A program made the position numbers and the translations under genes. The notes under the pieces are model-generated. The model was given only the letters and a program-made list of their open reading frames with translations. It was not told the DNA's origin and did not search any database. From Alphaproteobacteria bacterium HGW-Alphaproteobacteria-7 (lineage in GTDB: Bacteria > Pseudomonadota > Alphaproteobacteria > Sphingomonadales > Sphingomonadaceae), in contig PHEB01000004.1 of the NCBI GenBank assembly GCA_002842735.1, forward strand, positions 1-64,000: a stretch of 64,000 nt of DNA. The letters are read 5' to 3'. Each line of letters starts with the position of its first letter. Position 1 is the first letter of the stretch. This document shows positions 45,475-54,615 of the stretch, piece by piece.

Positions 45475-47121
45475 TCAGGCCGCAACCGTGGCGCGTTCGA
45501 TCAGGTGATCGACAGGCGCATCCGGATCGAGTGTTCCAAATGCTAGCCCGTGCCTTCCGCCCAGACGCGAACTGCAAAAGGCCGCTGCGATGGCTTCGTC
45601 GCCCGCACGCAAGAGGATCGATGCCTGAAGCGTCAACGCCAGTCGCTCAACCACCCGGCGGCTGCGATATTCAAGCGTTGTAGCATCGTCGAATAAAGCT
45701 GCCACTTCGGCGAGTGCCGCATCGAAGTGCGGGTTCGAGCCTGCTGCGGCGTGCATTCCTGCGAAGAGCGCATCGCGCGTTTCGGGCTCGCGGTTCAAGG
45801 CCCGCAGGACATCCAGACACTGGACATTGCCGCTGCCCTCCCAGATGGAATTCAATGGTGCCTGGCGGTACAGACGGGGCATGATCGTTTCCTCGACATA
45901 ACCGATCCCGCCCAAGCACTCTTGCGCTTCGTTGACGTGCGCGGGCGTGCGCTTGCAGATCCAGTATTTGCCGATCCCGGTGGCGATCCGTGCCAGCGCC
46001 ATTTCGTGCGCATTGCGCCCGCCACTATCGACCGCGCGCGCAATGCGCATTGTCATGGCGACCGCAGCCTCGCTCTCCAGCGCCAGGTCAGCCAACACGT
46101 TGCGCATCAGCGGTTGGTCAGAAAGCAACTTTCCAAAGGCGCGGCGCTGCTGCGTGTGGTGAATCGCCTGAACCGTCGCCTGCCGCATCTGGGCGGATGA
46201 TCCGATCATGCAGTCAAGACGGGTCAGCGAAACCATCTCGATGATCGTCGGGACACCGCGCCCTTCCTTGCCCACCAGTTCGCCATAGGCACCGCAGAAC
46301 TCAACCTCGGAAGAGGCGTTGGACCAGTCGCCAAGCTTGTCCTTCAGCCGCTGGATCTCGATCGCGTTCTTGCTTCCATCCGGCTTGAAGCGCGGCACAA
46401 GAAAGCAGGACAGTCCGCCGTCCGTCTGCGCGAGAACGAGATGCGCATCGCACATCGGCGCTGAGAAAAACCACTTGTGTCCAACGAGATCATAACCGCC
46501 GTCCGGCCGCGCGGTGGCGCGCGTTGTATTGGTGCGCACGTCGGACCCGCCCTGCTTCTCGGTCATGCCCATACCGATGGTGCAACCGGTCTTCTCCTCC
46601 ATCGGAAGCGGACGAGGGTCGTAATCAGCCGAGATGAGCTTCGGGATCCACTTTTCCGCAAGCTTCGGTGCCTGACGCAGCGCGGGGATGGCGGCATAGG
46701 TCATCGACATCGGGCATTGCGTGCCGGCATCGGCTTGTCCGCCCATATACATGATCGCCGCGCGCACAACGTGAGCGCCTTGGCGATTTTCATTGCGCCA
46801 TGCGAAGCCGTTCATGCCGTGGCGCATCGCGGCGGCCATGAGGCGGTGATAGGATGGATGGAACTCGACTTCGTCGATGCGCCGACCATAATGATCGAAC
46901 GTCTTTAGCTTGGGCTTGTTCTCGTTGGCGGCGAAACCTTCAGCGATAAGCTCTCCGCCCACCAGCGCGCCAAATTCGGACAGTTGATCGTCCGCCCAGC
47001 CGCCACCTTCGCGAACGACGGCCTCGCGTAACGCTATGTCGGTCGACCACGAATTGTAGTTGCCGAGTGCAACCGGCTGGTTTTCGACGTCGTGCGTCGC
47101 GAAGGGGTTGCTGTTCGTCAT
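45475..47121 (-). CDS. AidB-like acyl-CoA dehydrogenase
   Basis: A 548-aa flavoprotein of the AidB branch of acyl-CoA dehydrogenases (E. coli AidB is 541 aa). Typical parts are TQCPMSMTYAAIPAL, the FAD-loop GMGMTEKQGGSDVRTN, WFFSAPMCDAHLVLAQT, the C-terminal ARIATGIGKYWICKR and QECLGGIGYVEE. Although E. coli AidB is linked to alkylation damage, the operon here, with an acyl-CoA ligase, points to acyl-CoA oxidation. It overlaps the ligase gene by 4 bases (ATGA). Confidence 0.9.
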   Translation of the reverse strand: MTNSNPFATHDVENQPVALGNYNSWSTDIALREAVVREGGGWADDQLSEFGALVGGELIAEGFAANENKPKLKTFDHYGRRIDEVEFHPSYHRLMAAAMRHGMNGFAWRNENRQGAHVVRAAIMYMGGQADAGTQCPMSMTYAAIPALRQAPKLAEKWIPKLISADYDPRPLPMEEKTGCTIGMGMTEKQGGSDVRTNTTRATARPDGGYDLVGHKWFFSAPMCDAHLVLAQTDGGLSCFLVPRFKPDGSKNAIEIQRLKDKLGDWSNASSEVEFCGAYGELVGKEGRGVPTIIEMVSLTRLDCMIGSSAQMRQATVQAIHHTQQRRAFGKLLSDQPLMRNVLADLALESEAAVAMTMRIARAVDSGGRNAHEMALARIATGIGKYWICKRTPAHVNEAQECLGGIGYVEETIMPRLYRQAPLNSIWEGSGNVQCLDVLRALNREPETRDALFAGMHAAAGSNPHFDAALAEVAALFDDATTLEYRSRRVVERLALTLQASILLRAGDEAIAAAFCSSRLGGRHGLAFGTLDPDAPVDHLIERATVAA

Positions 47122-48770
47122 CGGCTAATTCCTTGCTCGGATGCTGCTGTGTCAGGTGCAGCTGACTGGAGGGGATCTCTGAGTTGCTCGGCAAGGGCGA
47201 ATTTCTTGATTTTGCCCGATGAGGTCATCGGAAACGCCTCGACAACATACCATCTGCCCGGGGTTTTCTGCGGCGATAGCAGGCTACGGCAATGGCGCTT
47301 CATCTCGTCCGCAGCGGGATGCGCGAAGCCCGTCTTGAAGCGCAGCGCGGCAGCGACGGTCTCACCCCAATATTCGTCGGGAATCCCGAATACAGCCACC
47401 TCAGCCACTGCTGCATGACGCAGGAGCGCGGCCTCGATCTCGGCCGGGTAGATGTTCTCGCCACCACGGATGATCATGTCGCTAAGGCGACCTGTAACCC
47501 GGACGAACCCACGCGAGTCCATCGTGCCCAGATCCCCGGTGCGCAACCACCCATCCGCGAGCAGCGTTGCAGCGGTTGCATCCGGTTCGCCAATATATTC
47601 GAGCATCGTCTGATAACCGCGCGCCTGGATTTCACCTTCTTGCCCAATCGGCAATGTCTCGCCGGTCAATGGCTCCGCAATGCGGATCTCTACCTGAGGC
47701 AACGGGCGCCCTGAGGTGTAGGCTCGATCTTCTACCTCGTCGGCAATGTCAGTCGCGCATACGACCGGGCTGAGTTCAGTCTGGCCATAAACCGACACCA
47801 ACGGACAGCCGAACACCCGCTCAGCGCGTGCCAGCAGTTCAGGGGCGACTGGCGATCCACCCGAGGCGATCACACGCAGAGTGGACAGATCGCGCGGGCG
47901 CGATGCCTGCTCGTCGATCATTGCCGCCAGCATGGTGGGAACGCCGCTCGTCTTCGTCGCTTTCTCCGACTCAATGGCATCAAGCATCAGCGCCGGATCG
48001 AACATGACCGGCAGCACCAGTGTCGATAGCGATACCGCCGAGGTGAGCACGCTCAGCACCGATCCTGCAGTGTGGAACAACGGCATGGGCGTGACGATCA
48101 CATCACCGTCCTCCCGCGTCCGGGAACCGACGAAAGCAGCGTTGGTCACCAAGCCGTAATGGTGCAGCAACGCTCCCTTGGGATGTCCGGTGGTGCCCGA
48201 TGTGAATTGCAACTGCGCAGGCGCATCGAACGCTATCTCCGGAAGCGAAATTTCGGCGCGGAACGGCTCCAGAGCAGCATCAAAATTGTAAATCCTCAAC
48301 CGTTGCAGGCAGGCACCACCAACCTTTTCCCCCAGTGCCGCCATGTCCGTGCCACGGAATGCATCGACATGAAATAATGCGCGTGCTCCGGAACGGTCCA
48401 AAATATGATCGAGTTCCTCTGATCGCAGGGAGGGGTTCGCTGTCACCAGCACCATGCCAGCCAATGCCGCTCCATATTGAATAATCACCCACTCGGGCAC
48501 GTTTGGTGCCCACAGGCAGATTGATGTGCCAGGATCAAATTTTGACAGGAGTAACCCGGCGCACGCTTCCGCGTCGGCCAGTAACTGCGTGTAAGTCCAT
48601 CGACGGTTCGTCGAGTTCGCCCCGGTCAATGATGACATGCCCCGGGGCATGGTTTCGACCAGGGCAGTGCGCTCCCCCGCCAGCGACGCGGACCGCCGCA
48701 ACGCATCGCCAGCCGTCATGCGCCAGACCGGCTGCGGGGTGTCGGCGGGCCAGTAAGACGAGGTCAGCAT
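47118..48770 (-). CDS. Acyl-CoA synthetase (AMP-forming)
   Basis: A 550-aa ANL-superfamily enzyme that activates a carboxylic acid to its CoA thioester. It has the P-loop FTSGTTGHPKGALLHH, YGQTELSPV, GWLRTGDLGTMD, and the C-terminal lysine context MTSSGKIKKFALAEQL. Substrate class is medium/long-chain acid by general likeness only. I start at ATG 48770, which overlaps the TetR stop by 7 bases; the frame is open 21 codons more, inside the TetR gene. Second gene of tetR-ligase-dehydrogenase. Confidence 0.91.
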   Translation of the reverse strand: MLTSSYWPADTPQPVWRMTAGDALRRSASLAGERTALVETMPRGMSSLTGANSTNRRWTYTQLLADAEACAGLLLSKFDPGTSICLWAPNVPEWVIIQYGAALAGMVLVTANPSLRSEELDHILDRSGARALFHVDAFRGTDMAALGEKVGGACLQRLRIYNFDAALEPFRAEISLPEIAFDAPAQLQFTSGTTGHPKGALLHHYGLVTNAAFVGSRTREDGDVIVTPMPLFHTAGSVLSVLTSAVSLSTLVLPVMFDPALMLDAIESEKATKTSGVPTMLAAMIDEQASRPRDLSTLRVIASGGSPVAPELLARAERVFGCPLVSVYGQTELSPVVCATDIADEVEDRAYTSGRPLPQVEIRIAEPLTGETLPIGQEGEIQARGYQTMLEYIGEPDATAATLLADGWLRTGDLGTMDSRGFVRVTGRLSDMIIRGGENIYPAEIEAALLRHAAVAEVAVFGIPDEYWGETVAAALRFKTGFAHPAADEMKRHCRSLLSPQKTPGRWYVVEAFPMTSSGKIKKFALAEQLRDPLQSAAPDTAASEQGISR

Positions 48771-49411
48771 TGCTCGGCCCCTTGTTTGAGCGTGCTCGTG
48801 ACCAGCACCTTGGCGGCCGCCACCCACTCGCACAGCAACCGCTCTCGCTTGCCTGGATCACGGCGCAGGATGCCCGAGAGCGCCAGCCCACGGGAAAACT
48901 CGATGCTGAGGTTGATAACAGTCGTGCCGCCCGGTTGATCGGCGATGTCACCGAACAGGTCAGCAAGGACACGATCATGATCGCGGCGCGCACCGTGCTC
49001 GCTTGTCCGCAATGCCGCGCGGAGCCGTTCGTCTGTGCGCGAAACGGCCCAAAGCTCGAGTTCGGCAAGGTAGGACGGTTGAGATGCCACGTTCGCCATC
49101 ACCCGGATCGCCCGCTCCAGCGGGTCGGTGACTGAGCTTAGGCGATCCGCCTCCGCCTCGACGAATGCCTCATTGCGGTGCGCAAGTTCGGTGACGGTTG
49201 ACGAAAGCATGTCGGCATGGGTGGGAAAATGGTGAAGAAGCGTTCCCCGACCAACATCGCACCTCTCCTGAACAGCCAAGGTGGTGGTGCCAGCCACCCC
49301 GTGCTCAATAAGCACAGAAACCGCGCCTTCGAGCAGCCGCGCGCGGGTAGCATCGCGCTGATCGCGCCGGACCCCGGCCCCTCTCGAACTTGTCGCAGCA
49401 TCGGCTTTCAT
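48764..49411 (-). CDS. TetR-family repressor of the acyl-CoA cluster
   Basis: A 215-aa regulator. The N-terminal helix-turn-helix (about 20-65: RLLEGAVSVLIEHGVAGTTTLAVQERCDVGRGTLLHHFPTHADML spread over the three helices) is followed by an all-helical ligand domain. I chose the ATG of MKADAATS; 22 more in-frame codons would cover the operator. It lies divergent from the crotonase gene with an 18-bp palindrome (49427-49444) between them and upstream of the ligase and dehydrogenase, so it likely represses all four genes until an acyl-CoA binds. Confidence 0.88.
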   Translation of the reverse strand: MKADAATSSRGAGVRRDQRDATRARLLEGAVSVLIEHGVAGTTTLAVQERCDVGRGTLLHHFPTHADMLSSTVTELAHRNEAFVEAEADRLSSVTDPLERAIRVMANVASQPSYLAELELWAVSRTDERLRAALRTSEHGARRDHDRVLADLFGDIADQPGGTTVINLSIEFSRGLALSGILRRDPGKRERLLCEWVAAAKVLVTSTLKQGAEQC

Positions 49412-49426
49412 GAACGCATCATATTC

Positions 49427-49444
49427 ACAGTCAGAATTGACTGT
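49427..49444. promoter_or_regulatory. Palindromic operator for the TetR regulator
   Basis: ACAGTCA GAAT TGACTGT has perfect 7-bp arms and a 4-base centre. It lies 16 bases from the tetR start codon and 48 bases before the crotonase ATG, the usual place and size of a TetR operator. Confidence 0.7.
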
Positions 49445-49491
49445 CAACCACGTTGCGTTTAATCCCCGCAGACCCAATCAGGAGCGATCCC

Positions 49492-50400
49492 ATGCCTGAA
49501 TTCTCCACTCTCCGTATCAGCCAGGATGCCGCCAATCCGCGCGTGGCACGCCTGCTACTCAACCGGCCCGAGCGGCTGAATGCCATCACCAACGAAACAC
49601 CCGGACAGATCAGAGAGGCGGTCGAATGGGCCGAGGCAAATGAAGACGTGCACGTCATCGTTGTTGAAGGTGCAGGCAAGGGTTTTTGCGGCGGCTATGA
49701 TCTCGCTGATTCAGCCGAAAGGACGCAAGAACATCCCTGCCAGCAGGAGAGCTATCCTTGGGATCCCATGGTCGATTATGCGCGGATGAAGCGGAACACA
49801 GATGATTTCATGAGCCTCTGGCGCTCGAGCAAGCCTACGATCGCCAAGGTGCACGGCGCTGCTGTTGCAGGAGGCAGCGACATCGCGCTGTGCTGCGATC
49901 TGCTTGTCATGGCGGATGATGCCCGCATTGGCTACATGCCAACCCGCGTTTGGGGGTGCCCAACGACCGCAATGTGGACCTATCGGCTCGGCCCTGCGCG
50001 AGCCAAGCAGATGATGTTCACGGGTGACATCATTTCAGGCACGCAGGCGGCCGATTGGGGCCTTGCAAACATGGCGGTGCCCATGTCGGATCTGGAAGCA
50101 GCCGCCATGCAGCTTGCGTCCCGCATCGCCGGTGTGCCGCGCAGCCACCTTGCGATGCATAAACTCGTCGTAAATCAGGTCATGCTCAACATGGGGATAG
50201 AGCAGTCGCAAATGATGGCCACCGTGTTCGACGGTATTACCCGCCATAATCCCGAAGGTCTGTGGTTTCGTCGTCACGCCCAAGCAAACGGATTCAAGTC
50301 AGCCGTCGAATGGCGAGACAGCGGACGACCGATACCCGAAGGCGACGAAGCACGCGCGCTCATTGCCGAGATGAATCGGGCACGACAGGCCAAGCCGTAA
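49492..50400 (+). CDS. Enoyl-CoA hydratase/isomerase family protein
   Basis: A 302-aa crotonase-fold protein. The oxyanion-hole segments are [12 protein letters not shown] and [15 protein letters not shown]. The two Glu residues used by true enoyl-CoA hydratases appear changed: the first is Asp (GGSD) and the second falls in GYMPTRVWG with no Glu. It may therefore be an isomerase, hydrolase or another crotonase activity. The ATG is preceded by CAGGAGCG at proper spacing. It is divergent from the TetR operon and probably belongs to the same pathway. Confidence 0.88.
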   Translation: MPEFSTLRISQDAANPRVARLLLNRPERLNAITNETPGQIREAVEWAEANEDVHVIVVEGAGKGFCGGYDLADSAERTQEHPCQQESYPWDPMVDYARMKRNTDDFMSLWRSSKPTIAKVHGAAVAGGSDIALCCDLLVMADDARIGYMPTRVWGCPTTAMWTYRLGPARAKQMMFTGDIISGTQAADWGLANMAVPMSDLEAAAMQLASRIAGVPRSHLAMHKLVVNQVMLNMGIEQSQMMATVFDGITRHNPEGLWFRRHAQANGFKSAVEWRDSGRPIPEGDEARALIAEMNRARQAKP

Positions 50401-50520
50401 CCGGGCAATCCGCGCAATCTTCGGTGACCGAGTATTTCACACCAAAGCGTGAATCCGCTTCGATAAAGTGGAGGGCTTTCCAGAGACGAAAAAGCGACTC
50501 GACGAACCTGCGCCGATATC

Positions 50521-50838
50521 ATGCGAAGGGATGTGCAGCAGAGGCTGTTGCCCTATTGCATAGGCTGGATTTACGAAGATGGCGCGGCGGCGCTTTATGA
50601 TCGCGGGCGTGCGCTGTTCCCCGACGATTTGCGCGGATTGCTAATGGAAACCCAGCCGAAAGTGTGGGAGGCGCTGGAGAAGGCGCGTGGGGCAGCTGCA
50701 TTGGATGTGATGGGCGACCAACTGCGCAAACAGCTCGATGATCGCGGCACGCTCCACGTAATACGGCAGGTCACCGGCGCAAAACCGTTACAAGTCCAGA
50801 CAGGTGTGCAAATTATGGTAGCGGAGGAGGCGCTATAA
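50521..50838 (+). pseudogene. hsdR: N-terminal remnant of a type I restriction subunit (HsdR)
   Basis: Only about 80 codons resemble HsdR: GWIYEDG, YDRGRALFPDD, ETQPKVWEAL and LDDRGTLHVIRQ match the conserved start of HsdR proteins, which normally run near 1000 aa. The likeness ends near 50772, exactly where the mobile island begins (candidate terminal repeat 50777-50794). The reading frame closes at 50838. No helicase or nuclease part and no hsdM/hsdS remain in the window. I read it as a dead gene; 50401-50520 between crotonase and this remnant shows only eroded sequence. Confidence 0.65.
50777..50830. repeat. Left end: two candidate attachment repeats
   Basis: GCGCAAAACCGTTACAAG (50777-50794) recurs with one change at 60715-60732, and ATGGTAGCGGAGGAGG (50815-50830) recurs exactly at 60604-60619. 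Both are in direct orientation about 9.8-9.9 kb apart. The outer pair coincides with the break in hsdR. I cannot tell which pair holds the crossover site. Confidence 0.6.
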
Positions 50839-50950
50839 CTTTCGTCTCAGGCAATTTCAGAGCGTTTCCAACTACTCTGTAAAATCAGCGATTTATCTTG
50901 TAACGTGTTCGCGGTCGGTCGCCCTGAATCGCCTGAATTCCTGCTGAAAT

Positions 50951-50994
50951 GTGGGAACGATTGTGGGACCAAATATCCCTGATTTTGGGGGTAT
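50951..50994. repeat. Probable integrase arm-type sites, left
   Basis: GTGGGAACGATTGTGGG (50951-50967) resembles 60530-60546 (14 of 17), in direct orientation. GATTTTGGGGGTAT (50981-50994) recurs as its reverse complement at 60693-60706 (13 of 14). They lie between the left end and the integrase start. Confidence 0.45.
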
Positions 50995-51020
50995 GAATCC
51001 CTGACTTGGACTCGAACCTG

Positions 51021-52217
51021 ATGGCGCTGACAGTGTTGAAAGTGAAGAATGCGAAGCCCGGTCGCCATGTCGATGGGAGGGGCTTGTGCCTGTTCGTGAA
51101 ACCCAGCGGTGCGCGCACCTGGGTGCTGCGCATGCAGTTGAAAGGCCAACGCCGCGACTACGGGCTGGGATCGGCCCATGATGTTTCGCTGGCCGATGCC
51201 AGAACAGCGGCGGCGGAATTGCGCTGCCGGGTTCGTGATGGCTTCGATCCTGTCGCCGAGCGACGCAAGGCGCGGAAGATCATACCGACCTTCGAAGCGG
51301 CAACCCGCACCTGCCATGAAACCCTGGGTGACGGCTGGAAGGACGGGCATCATGCCCGGTGGTTATCCGGCTTCGAGCGCCACCTCTTCCCCCGCATCGG
51401 CAAGAAGGCGGTCGATAAGGTGGACAGCGCTTGCGTCGTCGAGGCGCTGTCCCCGATATGGCTGGAGATACCGGAAACGGCGCGGCGCTTGCTCCAGCGC
51501 ATCGGCGTGGTGCTCGATTTCGCGCATGTGAAAGGCTGGGTGCCGGAAGAGGTGTCGTTGCGTTCGGTGCGAAAGGGTCTGCCGCGCCAGAACGACAAGC
51601 GCGGGCACATGGAGGCTATGCCTTATGCCGACGTTCCGGCATTGATGCAAATGCTTGCGAGCGCCGCCCGGACGACAGGGCGTGATGCGCTGCGCTTCAC
51701 GATCTACAACGCCGTCCGGTCCAATGAAACGCGCCTTGCGGTATGGACCGAGTTCGACTTGGAAAACGCGGTTTGGACCATTCCGGCTGAACGGATGAAG
51801 GCGGGCGAAACCCATGTGGTGCCGCTTTCGGCACCGGTTGTGGCACTGCTGCGCAAACGCTGGGATGAGCGGACAAGTGATACGGGCTTGGTCTTTTCCA
51901 ACGATGGCAAGAAGCCGATGAGCGACATGACCATGACCAAGCTGCTGCGCGACGATGGTTTCGCCAGCATCACAGTGCACGGCTTCCGCTCCACCTTCAC
52001 GGACTGGGCCGCCGAATGCACCGACTTTCCCAAGGAGGTTGCTGACAAGGCCCTCGCCCACAAGCTGCCCAACAAGGTCGAAGCCGCCTACCGCAGAACC
52101 GATTTCTTCGAGAAGCGCCGAACCCTGATGAAGCAGTGGGCAGACTATCTGGGCAATCGCACCCAAGCAGCGAATACGGCGGCAGCCGAGCCTACTTCGG
52201 CTCGCGCTGCCGCATGA
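51021..52217 (+). CDS. int: Tyrosine recombinase/integrase, P4 type
   Basis: Catalyses integration and excision of the island. The 398-aa protein has the N-terminal DUF4102-like arm-binding domain (LKVKNAKPGRHVDGRGLCLF ... WVLRM), a SAM-like core-binding domain (about 100-195) and the catalytic domain with Arg (NAVRSNETRLA), His-x2-Arg (VHGFRSTFTDWA), His (LAHKLPNKV) and the Tyr nucleophile (EAAYRRTDFF). Starts at ATG 51021 (a TTG 15 bases upstream is in frame). It sits at the left end with its start facing the end repeats, the usual layout. Confidence 0.94.
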   Translation: MALTVLKVKNAKPGRHVDGRGLCLFVKPSGARTWVLRMQLKGQRRDYGLGSAHDVSLADARTAAAELRCRVRDGFDPVAERRKARKIIPTFEAATRTCHETLGDGWKDGHHARWLSGFERHLFPRIGKKAVDKVDSACVVEALSPIWLEIPETARRLLQRIGVVLDFAHVKGWVPEEVSLRSVRKGLPRQNDKRGHMEAMPYADVPALMQMLASAARTTGRDALRFTIYNAVRSNETRLAVWTEFDLENAVWTIPAERMKAGETHVVPLSAPVVALLRKRWDERTSDTGLVFSNDGKKPMSDMTMTKLLRDDGFASITVHGFRSTFTDWAAECTDFPKEVADKALAHKLPNKVEAAYRRTDFFEKRRTLMKQWADYLGNRTQAANTAAAEPTSARAAA

Positions 52218-52386
52218 CCAGTTTGTGCAGACTGGCAGTGGTGACACGGGTCGATTTGCCGAGCTTGACGACCTCAATCTCGCCCGACGCAATCAGTTCG
52301 TAGAGCTTGGTGCGGCCGACGCCGATCATGCGCGCAGCGTCATTGACCTTTACGCAGATCGGCTCGACCGGAAGCGGCGCTGTCAC
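52192..52386 (-). CDS. Small helix-turn-helix excisionase-like protein
   Basis: A 64-aa MerR-like winged-helix protein of the excisionase/HTH_17 type (VNDAARMIGVGRTKLYELIASGEI, then KLGKSTRVTTASLHKLV). It likely acts as recombination directionality factor or local regulator. It overlaps the integrase 3' end by 26 bases on the opposite strand and the next AlpA gene by 4 bases (ATGA). Confidence 0.85.
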   Translation of the reverse strand: MTAPLPVEPICVKVNDAARMIGVGRTKLYELIASGEIEVVKLGKSTRVTTASLHKLVMRQREPK

Positions 52387-52589
52387 TGCGCCGCGCTCTC
52401 ATCCCGATATGACACCGGATCATCCATCCAGCGGTTCACAGCAGATTCCCGCCAACCCGCACCGTGAACGCTGATCTTCACCTGCGACGGGAAAGTCCCC
52501 TCAGCAATCTTGCGGTACATGGTGGAGCGGGACAAGCCGGTCCGGGCGAGAACGGTCTTGAGACGGATGATCTTGTCAGAGTTGGACAT
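52383..52589 (-). CDS. AlpA-family transcriptional regulator
   Basis: A 68-aa AlpA-type helix-turn-helix protein (IIRLKTVLARTGLSRSTMY, then GTFPSQVKIS and AGWRESAVNRWMDD). In P4-like islands AlpA activates integrase expression or aids excision. The start is set at the ATG of MSNSDK; the frame stays open 25 codons upstream without similarity. It forms a two-gene unit with the small HTH protein after it. Confidence 0.88.
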   Translation of the reverse strand: MSNSDKIIRLKTVLARTGLSRSTMYRKIAEGTFPSQVKISVHGAGWRESAVNRWMDDPVSYRDESAAQ

Positions 52590-52964
52590 GGGACTTGCTT
52601 CCATTCGTTGGCAGTTACTGGTGCCCCCTGACCCAAGAATTTCGCTAGAAGGCATCAAGGGCAACAGAATTCGTCGTCCCTGCTATGGCCGTCGCAGCAG
52701 CGGATAGAATAACTTGCGGAAGGATAGAAACGGATACGGAAGAGTAGAGAAGACAACGGACGAAAGCTCCGGGTGCCTTGAGGCAGAATTTTTGTTACTT
52801 GATCGGGGCCGACGCGGAGTTACGTCGGGAAATCTGCGCACAAGCGGCGGATATCTGCGCCACACCCGGCGATGCTTGCGCGCGAATCAGCCCTCGCCTT
52901 GCGGTTTACGCTGGTGCACGATCCAGTTCTGGCTTTTCAGCAAGCCGATAGGCATGTTGAGCCA
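52590..52964. other. Gene-poor divergent control region of the island
   Basis: This 375-base stretch separates the AlpA pair (left) from the cargo (right). It contains a purine-rich run around 52700-52760 and an AT-rich patch at 52788-52801. In the last 93 bases the frame of the phosphoribosyltransferase is open, but I see no convincing coding signal. It probably holds divergent promoters. Confidence 0.4.
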
Positions 52965-53732
52965 ATGAATGACGAATTCCCGACCCGGCTACCTTGGCCT
53001 GCGAACTTTCCTGAGGTGGTCATCCACACAGACGTTCGCACACGTGACAGCCACCCAGGATACGCCGCAGCAAAGAGCGGTGATGCAGACGCAGGCCTGA
53101 TGCTAGCTGCTGATCTTCTCTCGCCTGACGGATTGGCTCGCATCCAGGCACTGGTTGGAGACCGCCCCACTCTTCTTCTGCCGGTGGTGGCGGACGAATT
53201 GACCGGTTTCAATGCGATCCCCGACGCGATGGCTCAGTTTCTGGGGAACAAGCTCGGCTTGCAGGTTATCGCTGGTGAAATTGTCCAAACGAACAAAGTC
53301 GGCCATACCCGCGCCCCGGCGTTCCAGCGGCTGGTTACCCCGGCGACGTTCGAGGGGCACGTGCAAACGGGCGCAAACTACGTGCTCGTGGACGATCACG
53401 TTGGCCTTGGCGGCACGCTCGCCAACCTGCGCGGTTACGTCGAGGCACGGGGCGGTGAGGTCATCGCGATCACAACCCTAACTGAGAGCCGGGACGCACG
53501 CATAATTTCATTGCAGCCCGCAACCCGAAATGTGCTATGGCAGCGCCATGGCCAAGCACTTGACGACCTCTGGCAAAGCCAATTCGGTTACGGGATCGAC
53601 TGCCTCACGGAAGTCGAAGCCCTCAACCTATGTCGTCAGCACTCAGTTGCCGCAATCGAGGATTTCCTGGCTCAGGCAGCAGTCGAAGTACGTGGCCGAG
53701 GTCTCCAGACAGCGGTTGAACCAGGCGACTGA
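52965..53732 (+). CDS. Phosphoribosyltransferase-like protein
   Basis: A 255-aa soluble protein with a PRPP-loop-like motif YVLVDDHVGLGGTLANLRGYV (D-D ... G-G-T) and a preceding beta/alpha core (TLLLPVVADELTGFNAIP, LGLQVIAGEIVQTNKVGHT), as in type I phosphoribosyltransferases. The base it would use is unknown. Such proteins recur in mobile islands without a defined job. The start is ATG 52965 (MNDEFPTRL); the frame is open from 52872, and an earlier start cannot be excluded. First cargo gene, on the plus strand facing the lipoprotein gene. Confidence 0.75.
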   Translation: MNDEFPTRLPWPANFPEVVIHTDVRTRDSHPGYAAAKSGDADAGLMLAADLLSPDGLARIQALVGDRPTLLLPVVADELTGFNAIPDAMAQFLGNKLGLQVIAGEIVQTNKVGHTRAPAFQRLVTPATFEGHVQTGANYVLVDDHVGLGGTLANLRGYVEARGGEVIAITTLTESRDARIISLQPATRNVLWQRHGQALDDLWQSQFGYGIDCLTEVEALNLCRQHSVAAIEDFLAQAAVEVRGRGLQTAVEPGD

Positions 53733-53865
53733 TTTCTAGGCACCGCTCAGGCCGTGAATGCACCTGTTCAGGCCCGTATCGACTCGACGCTCAGAAAAGA
53801 ACCAGCCTCAACCCGGTATGGGCGGCTGGCCCATGGCACTCATTCTGCTAACTTGGGCGATTCAA

Positions 53866-54300
53866 TCAGGCGCAATTCTCTTTGGATATTTCATATTCGT
53901 ACAGCGCCTGACTATCTTGAGATAGAAACGTGTAGACATAGATCACCCCTAAATCGAGCGCCTTCCTTGAATCCGCCTGATTACAAAGCCTCGAAGTGCT
54001 TTCAGTAATTCCAGAGTTCTTCATCTCATTTATAATAGGTGATAGTTCGGAAAAATTATGATGAACGACATAAGACATTACAAATCGATTGCCTACGGAG
54101 TGTGCTTGCGCCCAAGTGAAATTTGAACTCATACTTTGTGGGAGATTCGGGGTTGCTACTTCTGCAAGAGTTCTTGCCGATTGAATGGCTACATCCGAAT
54201 TTTTCTCTTCGGTGACCGGCTGAGTTTGACCCGATTGGCCGGGGCCGCAACCGGCAAGCAGTCCTAACCCGAATGCCGCGACGATAGTTTTGTGCGTCAT
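53866..54300 (-). CDS. Small lipoprotein, unknown function
   Basis: A 144-aa protein with a lipoprotein signal (MTHKTIVAAFGLGLLAGC, lipobox LLAGC), so it is lipid-anchored outside the cytoplasm. The mature part is soluble with a C-terminal Cys pair region (SRLCNQ, ENCA). I do not recognise the fold. The ATG has AGGGGG 11 bases before it; ATG 54309 is less well spaced. Codon use and base composition are AT-richer than the surroundings, a sign of separate acquisition. Confidence 0.7.
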   Translation of the reverse strand: MTHKTIVAAFGLGLLAGCGPGQSGQTQPVTEEKNSDVAIQSARTLAEVATPNLPQSMSSNFTWAQAHSVGNRFVMSYVVHHNFSELSPIINEMKNSGITESTSRLCNQADSRKALDLGVIYVYTFLSQDSQALYEYEISKENCA

Positions 54301-54615
54301 TGCCACCATTCCCCCTGAAGCTACTCGCAGACCGTTGGATTCGCTCGGCCATCCCATTCGACATGGCAGTCAGATTCTGAATCCGAACCACCGCCATCTG
54401 TGCATTTCGCTAATATTAGAAATACATAGACCCCGACAATTAAATGCCATAGCTGAAAGCCGCTGCCCTTCTTTCCACCATTGTTTTCCAACTAACGGCG
54501 CCCCCTGTTCGGAAATGGCGGTATCTGCAACGCCCACCGCACTGAATCGATCAAGATCATAGATCAATTCGACCAAACGGCACGCACTTCATTTGAAGCG
54601 GAGGGGAAGAATCTT
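54301..54615. other. AT-richer gap with no clear gene
   Basis: This 315-base gap lies between two minus-strand cargo genes. Short open frames on both strands lack ribosome binding sites and plausible protein composition. It probably carries the lipoprotein promoter, but I cannot point to the elements. Confidence 0.35.

Noticed and set aside
48503..49135. Plus-strand frame over tetR and the ligase start
   Set aside because: Shadow of the two overlapping minus-strand genes, rich in Arg/Pro with no domain.
50815..50830. Possible tRNA 3' end as integration target
   Set aside because: ATGGTAGCGGAGGAGG looks like the reverse complement of a tRNA acceptor end, but no anticodon or D/T arms follow on either strand.
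54370..54576. 68-codon minus-strand frame between lipoprotein and membrane protein
   Set aside because: It has no ribosome binding site and a composition unlike the neighbouring proteins; best left as intergenic.
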